From the NCBI RefSeq assembly GCF_019599145.1, contig NZ_CP080647.1, positions 9,548,001 to 9,612,000 of the forward strand: a DNA stretch of 64,000 nucleotides, written 5' to 3'. Below the pieces are notes generated by a model. That model worked only from the letters and a program-made list of their open reading frames with translations, was not told the DNA's origin and did no database searches. The translations under genes and the position numbers were made by a program. This stretch comes from Streptomyces akebiae (GTDB lineage: Bacteria; Actinomycetota; Actinomycetes; Streptomycetales; Streptomycetaceae). This document shows, in pieces, positions 16,216-23,880 of the stretch (its first letter is position 1; the number at the start of each line of letters is the position of its first letter).

Positions 16216-17724
16216 ATGCCCGTTCCCCACGACGCGCGCCGACTCGGCGCGACGCGCGTCACCCTCCTCACCGAAGGCACCTATCCCCACAGTCACGGCG
16301 GCGTCAGCGTCTGGTGCGACCAACTCGTCCAGGGCATGCCGGACCTCGACTTCGACGTCATCGCCGTCACCGGCACCGGACGCGAACCCCTCGCCTGGGA
16401 CGTGCCCGCCCACGTCCGCCGTGTGCTGTCCGTCCCCATGTGGGGCGACCCGCCCGAGGGCCGCGCGCCCCGGGGCCGCGCCCGTCACCGACTCGCCACA
16501 GCCTACGAGCGGTTCCTCACCGCCCTCCTCGACCCAAAAGCCGAGGACGGCTTCGCGCCCGCCCTGTACGAGCTGGCCCGGGCCGCGGCGGACGGCACAC
16601 TCAGCCCCTTCCTGCGCTCGGACCGGGCGATCGCCCAACTGGCCGCCGTCTGGAACCGCCCCGGCCTCGCCGTCCGCGAGGCCCGGCCCACCCTGCACGA
16701 CGCGCTCACCGCGACCTCCCTGCTCGAACACGCCCTGCGCCCGCTCGCCGCGCCCTCTCCCGAGACCGGCGTCGCGCACGCGGTCAGCGGCGGCGTCGCC
16801 GTCCTCCCGGGCCTCGCCGCCCTCGAACGGCACGGCGTCCCCCTGCTGCTCACCGAACACGGCGTCTATCTGCGCGAGCGCTACCTCGGCTACCGCACCG
16901 CCCCCTACCGCTGGCCCGTCAAGGCGGTCGTCCTCGGCTTCTTCCGCCTCCTCGCCGAGGAGACCTACCGCCGGGCCGCCCTGATCACCCCAGGCAACCG
17001 CTACAACCGGCTCTGGGAGGAACAGGGCGGCGCCGACCCCGAGTCCATCCGTACCGTCTACAACGGCGTCGACCCCGCCGCGTTCCCGCCCGCCGGCCCC
17101 GAACCGGAGACGCTCACCCTCAGCTGGGCGGGCCGCGTCGACCCCATCAAGGACCTGGAGACCCTCATCCGGGCGTTCGCCCTCGTCAGGGCCGAACTAC
17201 CGGACACACGGCTGCGGTTGTTCGGCGGGACACCGCGAGGCGGCGAGGCCTACCGCGAGCGCTGCGAGGCCCTGGCCGCGCAACTGGGTCACGGCGACGC
17301 CGTCACCTTCGAGGGCCGGGTCGACGACATCAAGGACGCCTACGCGGCCGGCAACGTCGTGATGCTCTCCAGCATCAGCGAGGGCTTCCCGTTCACCCTC
17401 ATCGAGGCCATGTCGTGCGGGCGTGCCACCGTCTCCACCGATGTGGGGGGTGTGCGCGAGGCCGTCGGCGACACGGGGCTCGTGGTGCCGCCGCGCGACC
17501 CGGAGGCGATGGCGCGGGCCGCGCTGGAACTGCTGGGCGACCCGGCGCGCCGCCGGGCGATGGGGGAGGCGGCCAGGCTCCGGGTGATCGAACAGTTCAC
17601 CCTCCGCCAGACCATCGACACCTTCCGCTCCATCTACCTCGAACTGCCCACCCGGGCAGGGCGGTCGAGGACCGTCGAGATCCCGGCGCGGGTGCCCGCG
17701 ACCATCAGCACGGTGGCCGGATGA
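16216..17724 (+). CDS. PelF-like GT4 glycosyltransferase
   Basis: The protein has 502 residues; ATG 16216 is preceded by GGAG eight bases upstream. The N-terminus carries the PelF/DUF3492 opening TEGTYPHSHGGVSVWCD (residues 19-35). A GT4 Rossmann domain follows with TVYNGVDPAAF, WAGRVDPIKDLETLIRAF and the nucleotide-sugar-binding Glu motif SEGFPFTLIEAMSCG (around residue 388). No signal peptide or membrane span is seen, so it is a cytoplasmic retaining transferase. PelF polymerises N-acetylgalactosamine-rich Pel polysaccharide from UDP-sugars in Gram-negatives; GH114 and GH135 neighbours here point to the same kind of alpha-1,4-linked GalNAc polymer. Its stop overlaps the start of the membrane protein gene (ATGA), implying a synthase-transporter pair. 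Confidence 0.85.
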   Translation: MPVPHDARRLGATRVTLLTEGTYPHSHGGVSVWCDQLVQGMPDLDFDVIAVTGTGREPLAWDVPAHVRRVLSVPMWGDPPEGRAPRGRARHRLATAYERFLTALLDPKAEDGFAPALYELARAAADGTLSPFLRSDRAIAQLAAVWNRPGLAVREARPTLHDALTATSLLEHALRPLAAPSPETGVAHAVSGGVAVLPGLAALERHGVPLLLTEHGVYLRERYLGYRTAPYRWPVKAVVLGFFRLLAEETYRRAALITPGNRYNRLWEEQGGADPESIRTVYNGVDPAAFPPAGPEPETLTLSWAGRVDPIKDLETLIRAFALVRAELPDTRLRLFGGTPRGGEAYRERCEALAAQLGHGDAVTFEGRVDDIKDAYAAGNVVMLSSISEGFPFTLIEAMSCGRATVSTDVGGVREAVGDTGLVVPPRDPEAMARAALELLGDPARRRAMGEAARLRVIEQFTLRQTIDTFRSIYLELPTRAGRSRTVEIPARVPATISTVAG

Positions 17725-19139
17725 GCGGCCCCCTGTCACTCGAACCCGGCGGCGTCGAACAGGACACCCTGGCCATCCGGCTGGCCGACCGGCGCCGCCC
17801 GCGCCGCCGCCCCAGCTGGGCCCTCGGCGACGACACGACCCTCACCATCCGGCTCCCGCACCAGGGCCCGGACGAGGAGGCCGTGAGCGAACTCGCCGCC
17901 GAACTCGCCGACCGCGTCGGCCCGGCCGTCCACCCCTACGAAGTGGCCGCCCTGCTGGAGGCGGAGGGCCTGTCCGCCTCCCTCATCAAGGAACGCTACG
18001 GCCACCCGAACCTCTTCTCGCTGGCCTCGGCCCTGTACGAACGGGTGCCGAGGACGTTCCCCGAACCCGCCCCGACTGCCGACCCCTGGCGCCCGGACAC
18101 CGTGCGCTGCCTGTTGCGAGGCGTCCTCTTCGCCCTCCCCGGCCTCGCCTATCTGCTGACCGCCCCGCTGTGGAACCCCGGCGCGCACGCCCCGGCCCTC
18201 ATCGTGGCCGGCCTCGTCTCCTGGGCCTGGGGCCAGGCCCTCGGCCACCGCGCCCATCTGCGGATGGCGACCGGGCCGCGCGAAGCGGGCCGTACGCTCC
18301 TGACCGGCGCCCCCGCCGGGGCGGTCGTCGCCACGGCGATCGCGGCACTGCCCGCCGACGGCGGCCCGGTGACCCTGGTGGCGGCCGCCCAGTCCGCCTA
18401 CCTGGGGGCGGCGGGCGTCCTGCTGGTCCTCGGCCGGGAGCGCCTCCTGCTCGCCGCGCTCAGCCCGTTGATCGCCGGAGCCGTCGTCCTGCCCTGGTGG
18501 GAACCGGGCCCATGGGCGCGCGCCGGACTGCCCCTCCTCGCCCTGCTGGCCACCCTCGCCGTCACCGGCCGGACCCTGCGTGCCACCCTCGCCGCCCCGG
18601 CCGTCCCGGACGCCCGCCGCCCCCGCCTGCGGTGGTCCCTGCCGTACGGCCTGTTCGGCCTCGCCGCCGGCGTGCTGGTGCTGCTGGAGGGCCGGCAGGA
18701 GCCGTACGCGGTGATCGTGCTGACGGTGAGCATGGGCCCGGCGGAATGGCTGCTCTACCGCTACCGCGGGCTGTCCGTCGCCGCGCTGCGCGCCGTCGCG
18801 ACCCCCGCCGGGTTCCTGCTGCGCTCGGCCGGGATCCTCGCCCTCTGCCTGCTCGCCTACCTGCTGCCGCTGCTGCCCGCGGCCCTGCTCACCGACGCCG
18901 CCCCCGCCCCGCTGCTGCTGCTCGCCGCCGTCCTGTGGACCGCGCTGCTGCTGCAGGCCTTCGGGGCGGCCTGGCCGTCGGCCGTGATCTGTCTCGCGGC
19001 GGCGGGCGGCGCCGGGGCGGTCACCCTGCTGCGCCTGCCACCGGGCGACCTGGCGCTGCCCGTCGGCTGCGCCGCCGCCGCGCTCTGTCTGTCGGCGTGC
19101 GCGCTGCGGCTGCTCGGCCGGCCCGCACCGCACGCCTGA
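17721..19139 (+). CDS. Polytopic membrane protein, probable polysaccharide export partner of the GT4
   Basis: The protein has 472 residues, and its ATG overlaps the GT4 stop. The first ~110 residues are soluble: a short N-terminal segment with ADRRRPRRRP and a helical region (VSELAAELADRVG, EVAALLEAEGLSASLIKERYG). After residue ~125 come about 10-12 hydrophobic spans, beginning VLFALPGLAYLLTAPLW and ending LPVGCAAAALCLSACALRLLG. It occupies the position of PelG, the membrane transporter paired with PelF, but no PelG/MATE signature was recognised, so homology is not claimed. In fungal Gtb3 a GT4-type domain and a membrane-spanning region are in one polypeptide; this tightly coupled pair could be the split equivalent. 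Function as transporter or GT anchor is inferred. Confidence 0.75.
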   Translation: MSGPLSLEPGGVEQDTLAIRLADRRRPRRRPSWALGDDTTLTIRLPHQGPDEEAVSELAAELADRVGPAVHPYEVAALLEAEGLSASLIKERYGHPNLFSLASALYERVPRTFPEPAPTADPWRPDTVRCLLRGVLFALPGLAYLLTAPLWNPGAHAPALIVAGLVSWAWGQALGHRAHLRMATGPREAGRTLLTGAPAGAVVATAIAALPADGGPVTLVAAAQSAYLGAAGVLLVLGRERLLLAALSPLIAGAVVLPWWEPGPWARAGLPLLALLATLAVTGRTLRATLAAPAVPDARRPRLRWSLPYGLFGLAAGVLVLLEGRQEPYAVIVLTVSMGPAEWLLYRYRGLSVAALRAVATPAGFLLRSAGILALCLLAYLLPLLPAALLTDAAPAPLLLLAAVLWTALLLQAFGAAWPSAVICLAAAGGAGAVTLLRLPPGDLALPVGCAAAALCLSACALRLLGRPAPHA

Positions 19140-19216
19140 GCCCCGTGCTCACCCCGACCACCGCACACCCCCACGCGCCACCCCCCACACCACCGACCGA
19201 CCGGAAGGACACCCAG

Positions 19217-20218
19217 TTGACCTCCGCACCGCTCGCCGCCGTCACCGGAGCCGAGGGCTTCATCGGCTCCCACCTGACCGAGGCGCTCGTCGCCGCCGGA
19301 CACCGGGTCCGGGCCATGGCCCAGTACAACTCCTTCTCCTCCTACGGCTGGCTGGAGACCCTGCACCCCGACGTCCTCGACCAGGTCGAGATCGTCCTCG
19401 GCGACGTCCGCGACCCCGGCTCGGTCCGCGGCCTCCTCGACGGCGCCGACACCGCCTACCACCTGGCCGCCCTCATCGCGATCCCGTACTCCTACCAGGC
19501 ACCGCACAGTTACGTGGACACCAACGTCACCGGCACCCTCAACGTCCTGGAAGCCGTCCGAGCCCTCGGCACACCCCGCCTGGTCCACACCTCCACCAGC
19601 GAGACCTACGGCACCGCGCGGACCGTGCCGATCACCGAGGACCACCCCATCAACACCCAGTCGCCGTACGCCGCCTCGAAGGCCGGCGGGGACCGGCTCG
19701 CCGACAGCTACCACGCGAGCTTCGACACCCCCGTCGTGACCCTGCGGCCGTTCAACACCTTCGGGCCCCGCCAGTCGATGCGCGCGGTGATCCCCACGGT
19801 GATCGGCCAGGTCGCGGCGGGGCAGCGCACCATCACCCTCGGCGATCTGCGTCCCACCCGGGACTTCACCTTCGTCAAGGACACCGCGCAGGCGTTCCTG
19901 ACCGTCGGTACCGCGCCCGCCGAGCAGGTCGTGGGGCGCACCTTCAACGCCGGCACCGGGGGCGAGATCTCCATCGGCGACCTCGTCGCGCTGATCGGCA
20001 AGGTCATGGACAGCGAACTCGACGTCCGCGAGGACGAGGCACGCATCCGGCCCGTGAACTCCGAGGTGATGCGGCTCGTCGCGGACGCGAGCCGGCTGAC
20101 CGCCGCCACCGGCTGGCAGCCCGCCCACACCCTGGAGGAAGGCCTCGCGCACACCGTGGAGTTCTTCCGCGACCCGGCGAACCTCGCCCGCTACAAGACC
20201 GGCATCTACAACATCTGA
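19217..20218 (+). CDS. SDR sugar-nucleotide 4,6-dehydratase/epimerase (LegB-like)
   Basis: The protein has 333 residues, with a TTG start at 19217 preceded by GGAAGGAC 7 bases upstream; readings beginning earlier run through the membrane gene in another frame. The extended-SDR fold is shown by TGAEGFIGSH near the N-terminus (NAD binding) and YAASK (catalytic Tyr/Lys). YNSFSSYGWLE and STSETYG resemble NAD-dependent 4,6-dehydratases of the LegB type, but UDP-sugar 4-epimerases share most features. In this cluster the expected task is to supply an activated sugar, for instance UDP-GalNAc by 4-epimerisation of UDP-GlcNAc, as Uge3 does in fungi. The Ser-Glu pair in STSET leans towards dehydratase-type chemistry, so the exact reaction is open. 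Confidence 0.8.
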   Translation: MTSAPLAAVTGAEGFIGSHLTEALVAAGHRVRAMAQYNSFSSYGWLETLHPDVLDQVEIVLGDVRDPGSVRGLLDGADTAYHLAALIAIPYSYQAPHSYVDTNVTGTLNVLEAVRALGTPRLVHTSTSETYGTARTVPITEDHPINTQSPYAASKAGGDRLADSYHASFDTPVVTLRPFNTFGPRQSMRAVIPTVIGQVAAGQRTITLGDLRPTRDFTFVKDTAQAFLTVGTAPAEQVVGRTFNAGTGGEISIGDLVALIGKVMDSELDVREDEARIRPVNSEVMRLVADASRLTAATGWQPAHTLEEGLAHTVEFFRDPANLARYKTGIYNI

Positions 20219-20310
20219 CTCCCGTCGGGCCGCGTCGGCGGAGCACGACCCCGTGCGTCGCCGCGCATCCCCGAAGTCCACCAGTCCACGAAGCACGAAG
20301 GAGGAGCACC

Positions 20311-21024
20311 ATGCACGCAGTGATCCTGGCGGGAGGCAAGGGCGTCCGGCTGCGGCCCTACACGACCGCGCTGCCGAAGCCGCTCGTCCCCATCGGCGAC
20401 CAGCACGCCATCCTGGAGATCGTGCTGCGCCAGCTCTCCGCGGCCGGCTTCACCCACGTCACCCTCGCCATCGGCCACCTCGGCGAGATCATCCGTGCCT
20501 ACGTCGGCGACGGCTCCCAGTGGGCCCTGACCGTCGACTACGCCCCCGAGGAGAGCCCTCTCGGAACCATGGGCCCGCTGCTCAACCTGCGCGACCGGCT
20601 GCCCGAGTCCTTCCTCGTGATGAACGGCGACGTCCTCACCGACCTCGACTACGCCGATGTCCTGTGCCGGCACCGGGAGTCCGGGGCGCCGCTCACCATC
20701 GCCACCTACGCCCGCAAGGTCCACATCGACTTCGGTGTCCTGACCACCGACGACAGCAAGGTCGTCGCCTTCACCGAGAAGCCGAGCATGGACTACCGCG
20801 TCTCCATGGGTGTCTACGGCGTGTCCCGCTCCACCCTGGAGGGTTACACCCCCGGACTGCCCCTCGGTTTCGACGAGTTGGTCCTCGACCTGATAAGGGC
20901 TCAGAACCAGCCGCACGCCTACGACTTCGACGGGTACTGGCTGGACATAGGCCGTCCGGACGACTACGACCGGGCCAACGCCGAGTTCACCACCCGCAAG
21001 TCGCTTCTGCTCAAGGGAGCCTGA
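20311..21024 (+). CDS. Sugar-1-phosphate nucleotidyltransferase
   Basis: The protein has 237 residues; ATG 20311 sits behind GAAGGAGGAG, a strong ribosome site. It has the GT-A-like nucleotidyltransferase signature AGGKGVRLRPYT with PKPLVPIGD just after, VMNGDVLTDLDY for metal binding and FTEKPSMDY. The length equals a catalytic core without a left-handed beta-helix domain, so it is not a GlmU-type bifunctional enzyme. It would condense NTP with a hexose-1-phosphate to give an NDP-sugar for the SDR enzymes on either side; the base and sugar cannot be read from sequence. A gap of 7 bases leads to the next gene. Confidence 0.85.
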   Translation: MHAVILAGGKGVRLRPYTTALPKPLVPIGDQHAILEIVLRQLSAAGFTHVTLAIGHLGEIIRAYVGDGSQWALTVDYAPEESPLGTMGPLLNLRDRLPESFLVMNGDVLTDLDYADVLCRHRESGAPLTIATYARKVHIDFGVLTTDDSKVVAFTEKPSMDYRVSMGVYGVSRSTLEGYTPGLPLGFDELVLDLIRAQNQPHAYDFDGYWLDIGRPDDYDRANAEFTTRKSLLLKGA

Positions 21025-21031
21025 GCACCAC

Positions 21032-22111
21032 ATGCGCATTCTCGTCCTGGGTTTCACCGGATATCTGGGCACCCATGTCGTCGAGGGGCTGCGCGCCCTG
21101 CCGGGCGCGCTGGTCCTCGGCGCCGGCCGCGCGCCCACCGCCGACCACGCCGTCGACCTCGCCACCGTCCGCCCCGCGGAACTGGCGAAGACCCTGGCGT
21201 CGGCCGCGCCCGACACCGTGGTCAACTGTGCGGGCGCGACCGGCGGTGACCCCGTCACCCTCGCCGAGGTCAACGCCCGCGGCCCCGCCGTCCTGTGCGC
21301 GGCGCTCCGCGAGGCCGCCCCCGGCGCACGGCTGGTGCACCTGGGCTCGGCCGCCGAGTACGGGCCCGGCGTCCCGGACGTCCGGGTGACGGAGTCGGCG
21401 GCCACCCGTCCGCTCGCCCCCTACGGCGCGACCAAGCTCGCGGGAACGGTCGCCGTCACCACGTCCGGCCTGGACGCGGTGGTCCTGCGGGTCGGCAACC
21501 CGGTCGGCCCCGGCGCGCCGCCCACCAGCCTCCCCGGCCGCATCGCCACCCTGCTCCGCACCGCCGGGCCCGGCCCCGAGGCCGTGGTCCCGCTCGGCGC
21601 CCTCTCCGCGTACCGCGACTTCGTCGACGTCCGCGACGTCACCCGAGCGGTCGTCCTCGCGGCCACGGCCCCCGGCCCCCTGCCGCCCGTCCTCAACATC
21701 GCCGGCGGCCGCGCCGTCCCGGTCCGTGAGGTGGTGCGGTGCCTGGCCGACAAGGCCGGCTTCCGAGGGCGGATCATGGAGAACGCGACGGGGCCGAGCG
21801 CGTCGGCGGGCGCGGGCGGGAGCACGGGACGGGGCGCGGGGGCGGTCGGCGCGGCTCACGCGGCCGGGTCGGTTCGGTCGGCGGACGTGTCGTGGCAGTG
21901 CTCCGACATCACCGCCGCCGAGACGGCCCTCGGCTGGCGACCGGCCCACACCCTGGACGACGCGCTCACCGCACTGTGGGAGAGCGGCGGAGCCGCCGGG
22001 GAACGCGGAGCCGCCGGGGAACGGGACGGCGCCGCGGAACACAGGACCGTCGGGGGACGGGACGGCGTCGGGGAACGCGGGGGCGGCGAGAAGGGTGTCC
22101 GTACGCCGTGA
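21032..22111 (+). CDS. NAD-dependent epimerase/dehydratase family protein (SDR)
   Basis: The protein has 359 residues starting at ATG 21032. The N-terminal GFTGYLGTH is the dinucleotide-binding Gly motif, and the catalytic Tyr/Lys pair appears as APYGATK. PVLNIAGGRAVPVREVVRCL and WRPAHTLDDALTALW match the C-terminal substrate domain of sugar SDRs. An insert rich in Gly/Ala/Ser near residues 255-285 and a repetitive Gly-Glu-Arg tail (last ~35 residues) are not family features and look disordered. It is the second SDR in the cluster and overlaps the next gene by GTGA. It may reduce or epimerise a nucleotide-linked keto-sugar made by the first SDR; the substrate is not determinable. Confidence 0.8.
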   Translation: MRILVLGFTGYLGTHVVEGLRALPGALVLGAGRAPTADHAVDLATVRPAELAKTLASAAPDTVVNCAGATGGDPVTLAEVNARGPAVLCAALREAAPGARLVHLGSAAEYGPGVPDVRVTESAATRPLAPYGATKLAGTVAVTTSGLDAVVLRVGNPVGPGAPPTSLPGRIATLLRTAGPGPEAVVPLGALSAYRDFVDVRDVTRAVVLAATAPGPLPPVLNIAGGRAVPVREVVRCLADKAGFRGRIMENATGPSASAGAGGSTGRGAGAVGAAHAAGSVRSADVSWQCSDITAAETALGWRPAHTLDDALTALWESGGAAGERGAAGERDGAAEHRTVGGRDGVGERGGGEKGVRTP

Positions 22112-22770
22112 GTCTGCTGATCCCGCTGTACGTCCACCCGGCCGAGGACCCGGGCGCCTGGCTCCGCCTGATCAGGGCGGCGCCCCGTACCTACGCCGTC
22201 GTCCTCAACCCCGCGAACGGCCCCGGCGACGTCCCCGACCCCGCGTTCACCGCGGCGGCCGGGGCGCTGCGCGCGGCCGGGGCCCGGCTGCTCGGCTATG
22301 TCGACACCGACTACGGGGTGCGCGACCGCGCCGAGATCGCCGACGACGTACGCCGTCACCAGGAGTGGTACGCGGCCGACGGCTGCTTCCTCGACCAGGT
22401 GACGGCCACCCCGGACGGCCTGCCCGCCTGCCGCAGGCTCGTCCGGGCCGTCCGCCGGCTCGGCGCCGCCACCGTCGTCCTCAACCCCGGCGTCCACCCG
22501 GCACCGGGGTACGCCCGCCTCGCCGATCTGACCGTCACCTTCGAGGGCCACTGGTCGACGTACGTGTCGGCGTTCAGCCGACCGGCCTGGGTCGCCCGCC
22601 ACCCGCCCGAGCGCCTCTGCCACCTCGTCTACGGCGTCCCCGAGGCACTCGTACCGCTCGCCGTGCGCACCGCGCACGACCGGGGCGCCGCCGTCTGCGG
22701 CCCGGTGACCGGCGAACCGCCCAACCCCTGGGCCCAGTTGACGCCCGCGCTCACCGGGACGGACCGATGA
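22108..22770 (+). CDS. Spherulin-4-like (GH135 / Sph3-type) protein
   Basis: The protein has 220 residues, with the GTG start overlapping the SDR stop. The sequence begins SLLIPLYVHPAEDPGAW and continues with VVLNPANGPG, LLGYVDTDYGVR, GCFLDQV and VVLNPGVHP, the signature strands of the spherulation-specific family 4 fold (a TIM barrel). In Aspergillus the homologous Sph3 (GH135) hydrolyses galactosaminogalactan and is needed for its synthesis; acidic residues in VDTDYG and FLDQV are in the expected catalytic strands. No signal peptide or transmembrane segment is present at this start, so it may act in the cytoplasm, be exported otherwise, or work at the synthase. It overlaps the GH114 gene by ATGA, so two glycosidases of related specificity are made together. 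Confidence 0.8.
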   Translation: MSLLIPLYVHPAEDPGAWLRLIRAAPRTYAVVLNPANGPGDVPDPAFTAAAGALRAAGARLLGYVDTDYGVRDRAEIADDVRRHQEWYAADGCFLDQVTATPDGLPACRRLVRAVRRLGAATVVLNPGVHPAPGYARLADLTVTFEGHWSTYVSAFSRPAWVARHPPERLCHLVYGVPEALVPLAVRTAHDRGAAVCGPVTGEPPNPWAQLTPALTGTDR

Positions 22771-23579
22771 GGAGAAGGAGACCGGCGTTCGGGCATGTGG
22801 CGCTGCTGGCCGCCCTCCTGGCCTCGACGCTGGCGGGCTGCGGCGGCGACCCCGACCCGGATTCCGGCTCCACGTCCGGGCCGCGGTGGAGACCCCGGCC
22901 CGGTCTCGCCTGGCAGTGGCAGCTGGACGGAAGGGTCGACCCCTCCGCGGACGTGCCCGTCTACGACATCGACGGGTTCGAGAACTCCGCGAAGGACGTG
23001 GCCCGGCTGCACCGGGACGGCCGCAAGGTCATCTGCTACATCAACGTCGGCGCCTGGGAGGACTTCCGGCCCGACAAGGACTCCTTCCCCCGCTCGCTGC
23101 TCGGCGAGGAGAACGGCTGGGCGGGCGAACGCTGGCTGGACATAAGGCAGTTGGACGTCCTGCGGCCCCTCATGGAACGCCGCTTCGACATGTGCCGCGA
23201 CAAGGGCTTCGACGCGGTGGAGCCCGACCTGGTGGAGGGCTACGGCGACGACACCGGCTTCCCGCTCACCGCGCGGGACCAGCTCGCCTACAACCGCATG
23301 ATCGCGGACATCGCCCACGAACGCGGCCTGGCGGTGGGCCTGAAGAACGACCTGTCCCAGATACCCGAACTGCTGGCCGACTTCGACTTCGCCGTCAACG
23401 AGGAGTGCGCCCAGTACGACGAATGCGGGCGGCTCTCGCCCTTCGTCGAAGCAGGCAAGGCCGTGTTCCACGTGGAGTACACCGAACCCAGGAGCAGCTT
23501 CTGCGCGGAGTCCCGTCGGCTCGGGCTCTCGTCGATGGTCAAACGGCTGGAGCTGGGGGTGTGGCGGCAGCCATGCTGA
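22767..23579 (+). CDS. GH114 endo-alpha-1,4-polygalactosaminidase, lipoprotein
   Basis: The protein has 270 residues; its ATG overlaps the GH135 stop. The N-terminus is a lipoprotein signal (MRRRRP, hydrophobic stretch, lipobox LAGC with Cys25), so the enzyme is tethered outside the membrane. The GH114 domain shows VPVYDIDGFE, VICYINVGAWEDFRPD, FDAVEPDLVEGY and NEECAQYDEC, with the conserved Asp/Glu residues in the barrel strands. GH114 enzymes cut alpha-1,4-linked galactosamine polymers (Ega3 in Aspergillus, PelA hydrolase domain in Pseudomonas). As the last gene of the cluster it probably trims, releases or clears the secreted polymer. This is the most specific clue to the nature of the polysaccharide. 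Confidence 0.87.
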   Translation: MRRRRPAFGHVALLAALLASTLAGCGGDPDPDSGSTSGPRWRPRPGLAWQWQLDGRVDPSADVPVYDIDGFENSAKDVARLHRDGRKVICYINVGAWEDFRPDKDSFPRSLLGEENGWAGERWLDIRQLDVLRPLMERRFDMCRDKGFDAVEPDLVEGYGDDTGFPLTARDQLAYNRMIADIAHERGLAVGLKNDLSQIPELLADFDFAVNEECAQYDECGRLSPFVEAGKAVFHVEYTEPRSSFCAESRRLGLSSMVKRLELGVWRQPC

Positions 23580-23745
23580 GCGCGGAGGAGCCGGTGGCCG
23601 TGGGCGGCCCCGACTGGGCGGAGAAGGCACCCCGAGGACTTCCGGTTGCGTCTGCTCCATGTCTCCGCCGTCGACGAGGGCTCCGACACCCGCGACGAAC
23701 TCCTCACCCTGCGTGACCGTTGCCCGCCTCCGGCGGCTCCGCCAT
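23573..23745 (+). pseudogene. Possible universal stress protein (UspA) relic
   Basis: Just after the GH114 gene, EEPVAVGG...DWAEKAPRGLP in one frame and LRLLHVSAVDEGSDTRDELL in the next resemble the first ~70 residues of a Usp protein (EPVVVGVDGS...A.RGLPLRLLHVS). Dropping one G in CCGGTTGCG near 23,642 would join RGLP to LRLLHV. The ATP-binding C-terminal half is absent. The similarity is short, so this is a tentative remnant. Confidence 0.35.
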
Positions 23746-23880
23746 GTCCGCGACGCTGCGTCCTCATTCGCACACCCGTGCGTGACCTGGCGGTTTCCCT
23801 GGGAACAGAACCGCGCCCGGGCGGTCCCGTGCTCCTATGGTGGAGATCACAGGCAGGCGACGGACGCTGAGGCGGCGACC

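Noticed and set aside
17721-19139. Calling the membrane protein PelG
   Set aside because: Position fits, but no PelG signature was recognised, so only a general transporter/partner role is given.
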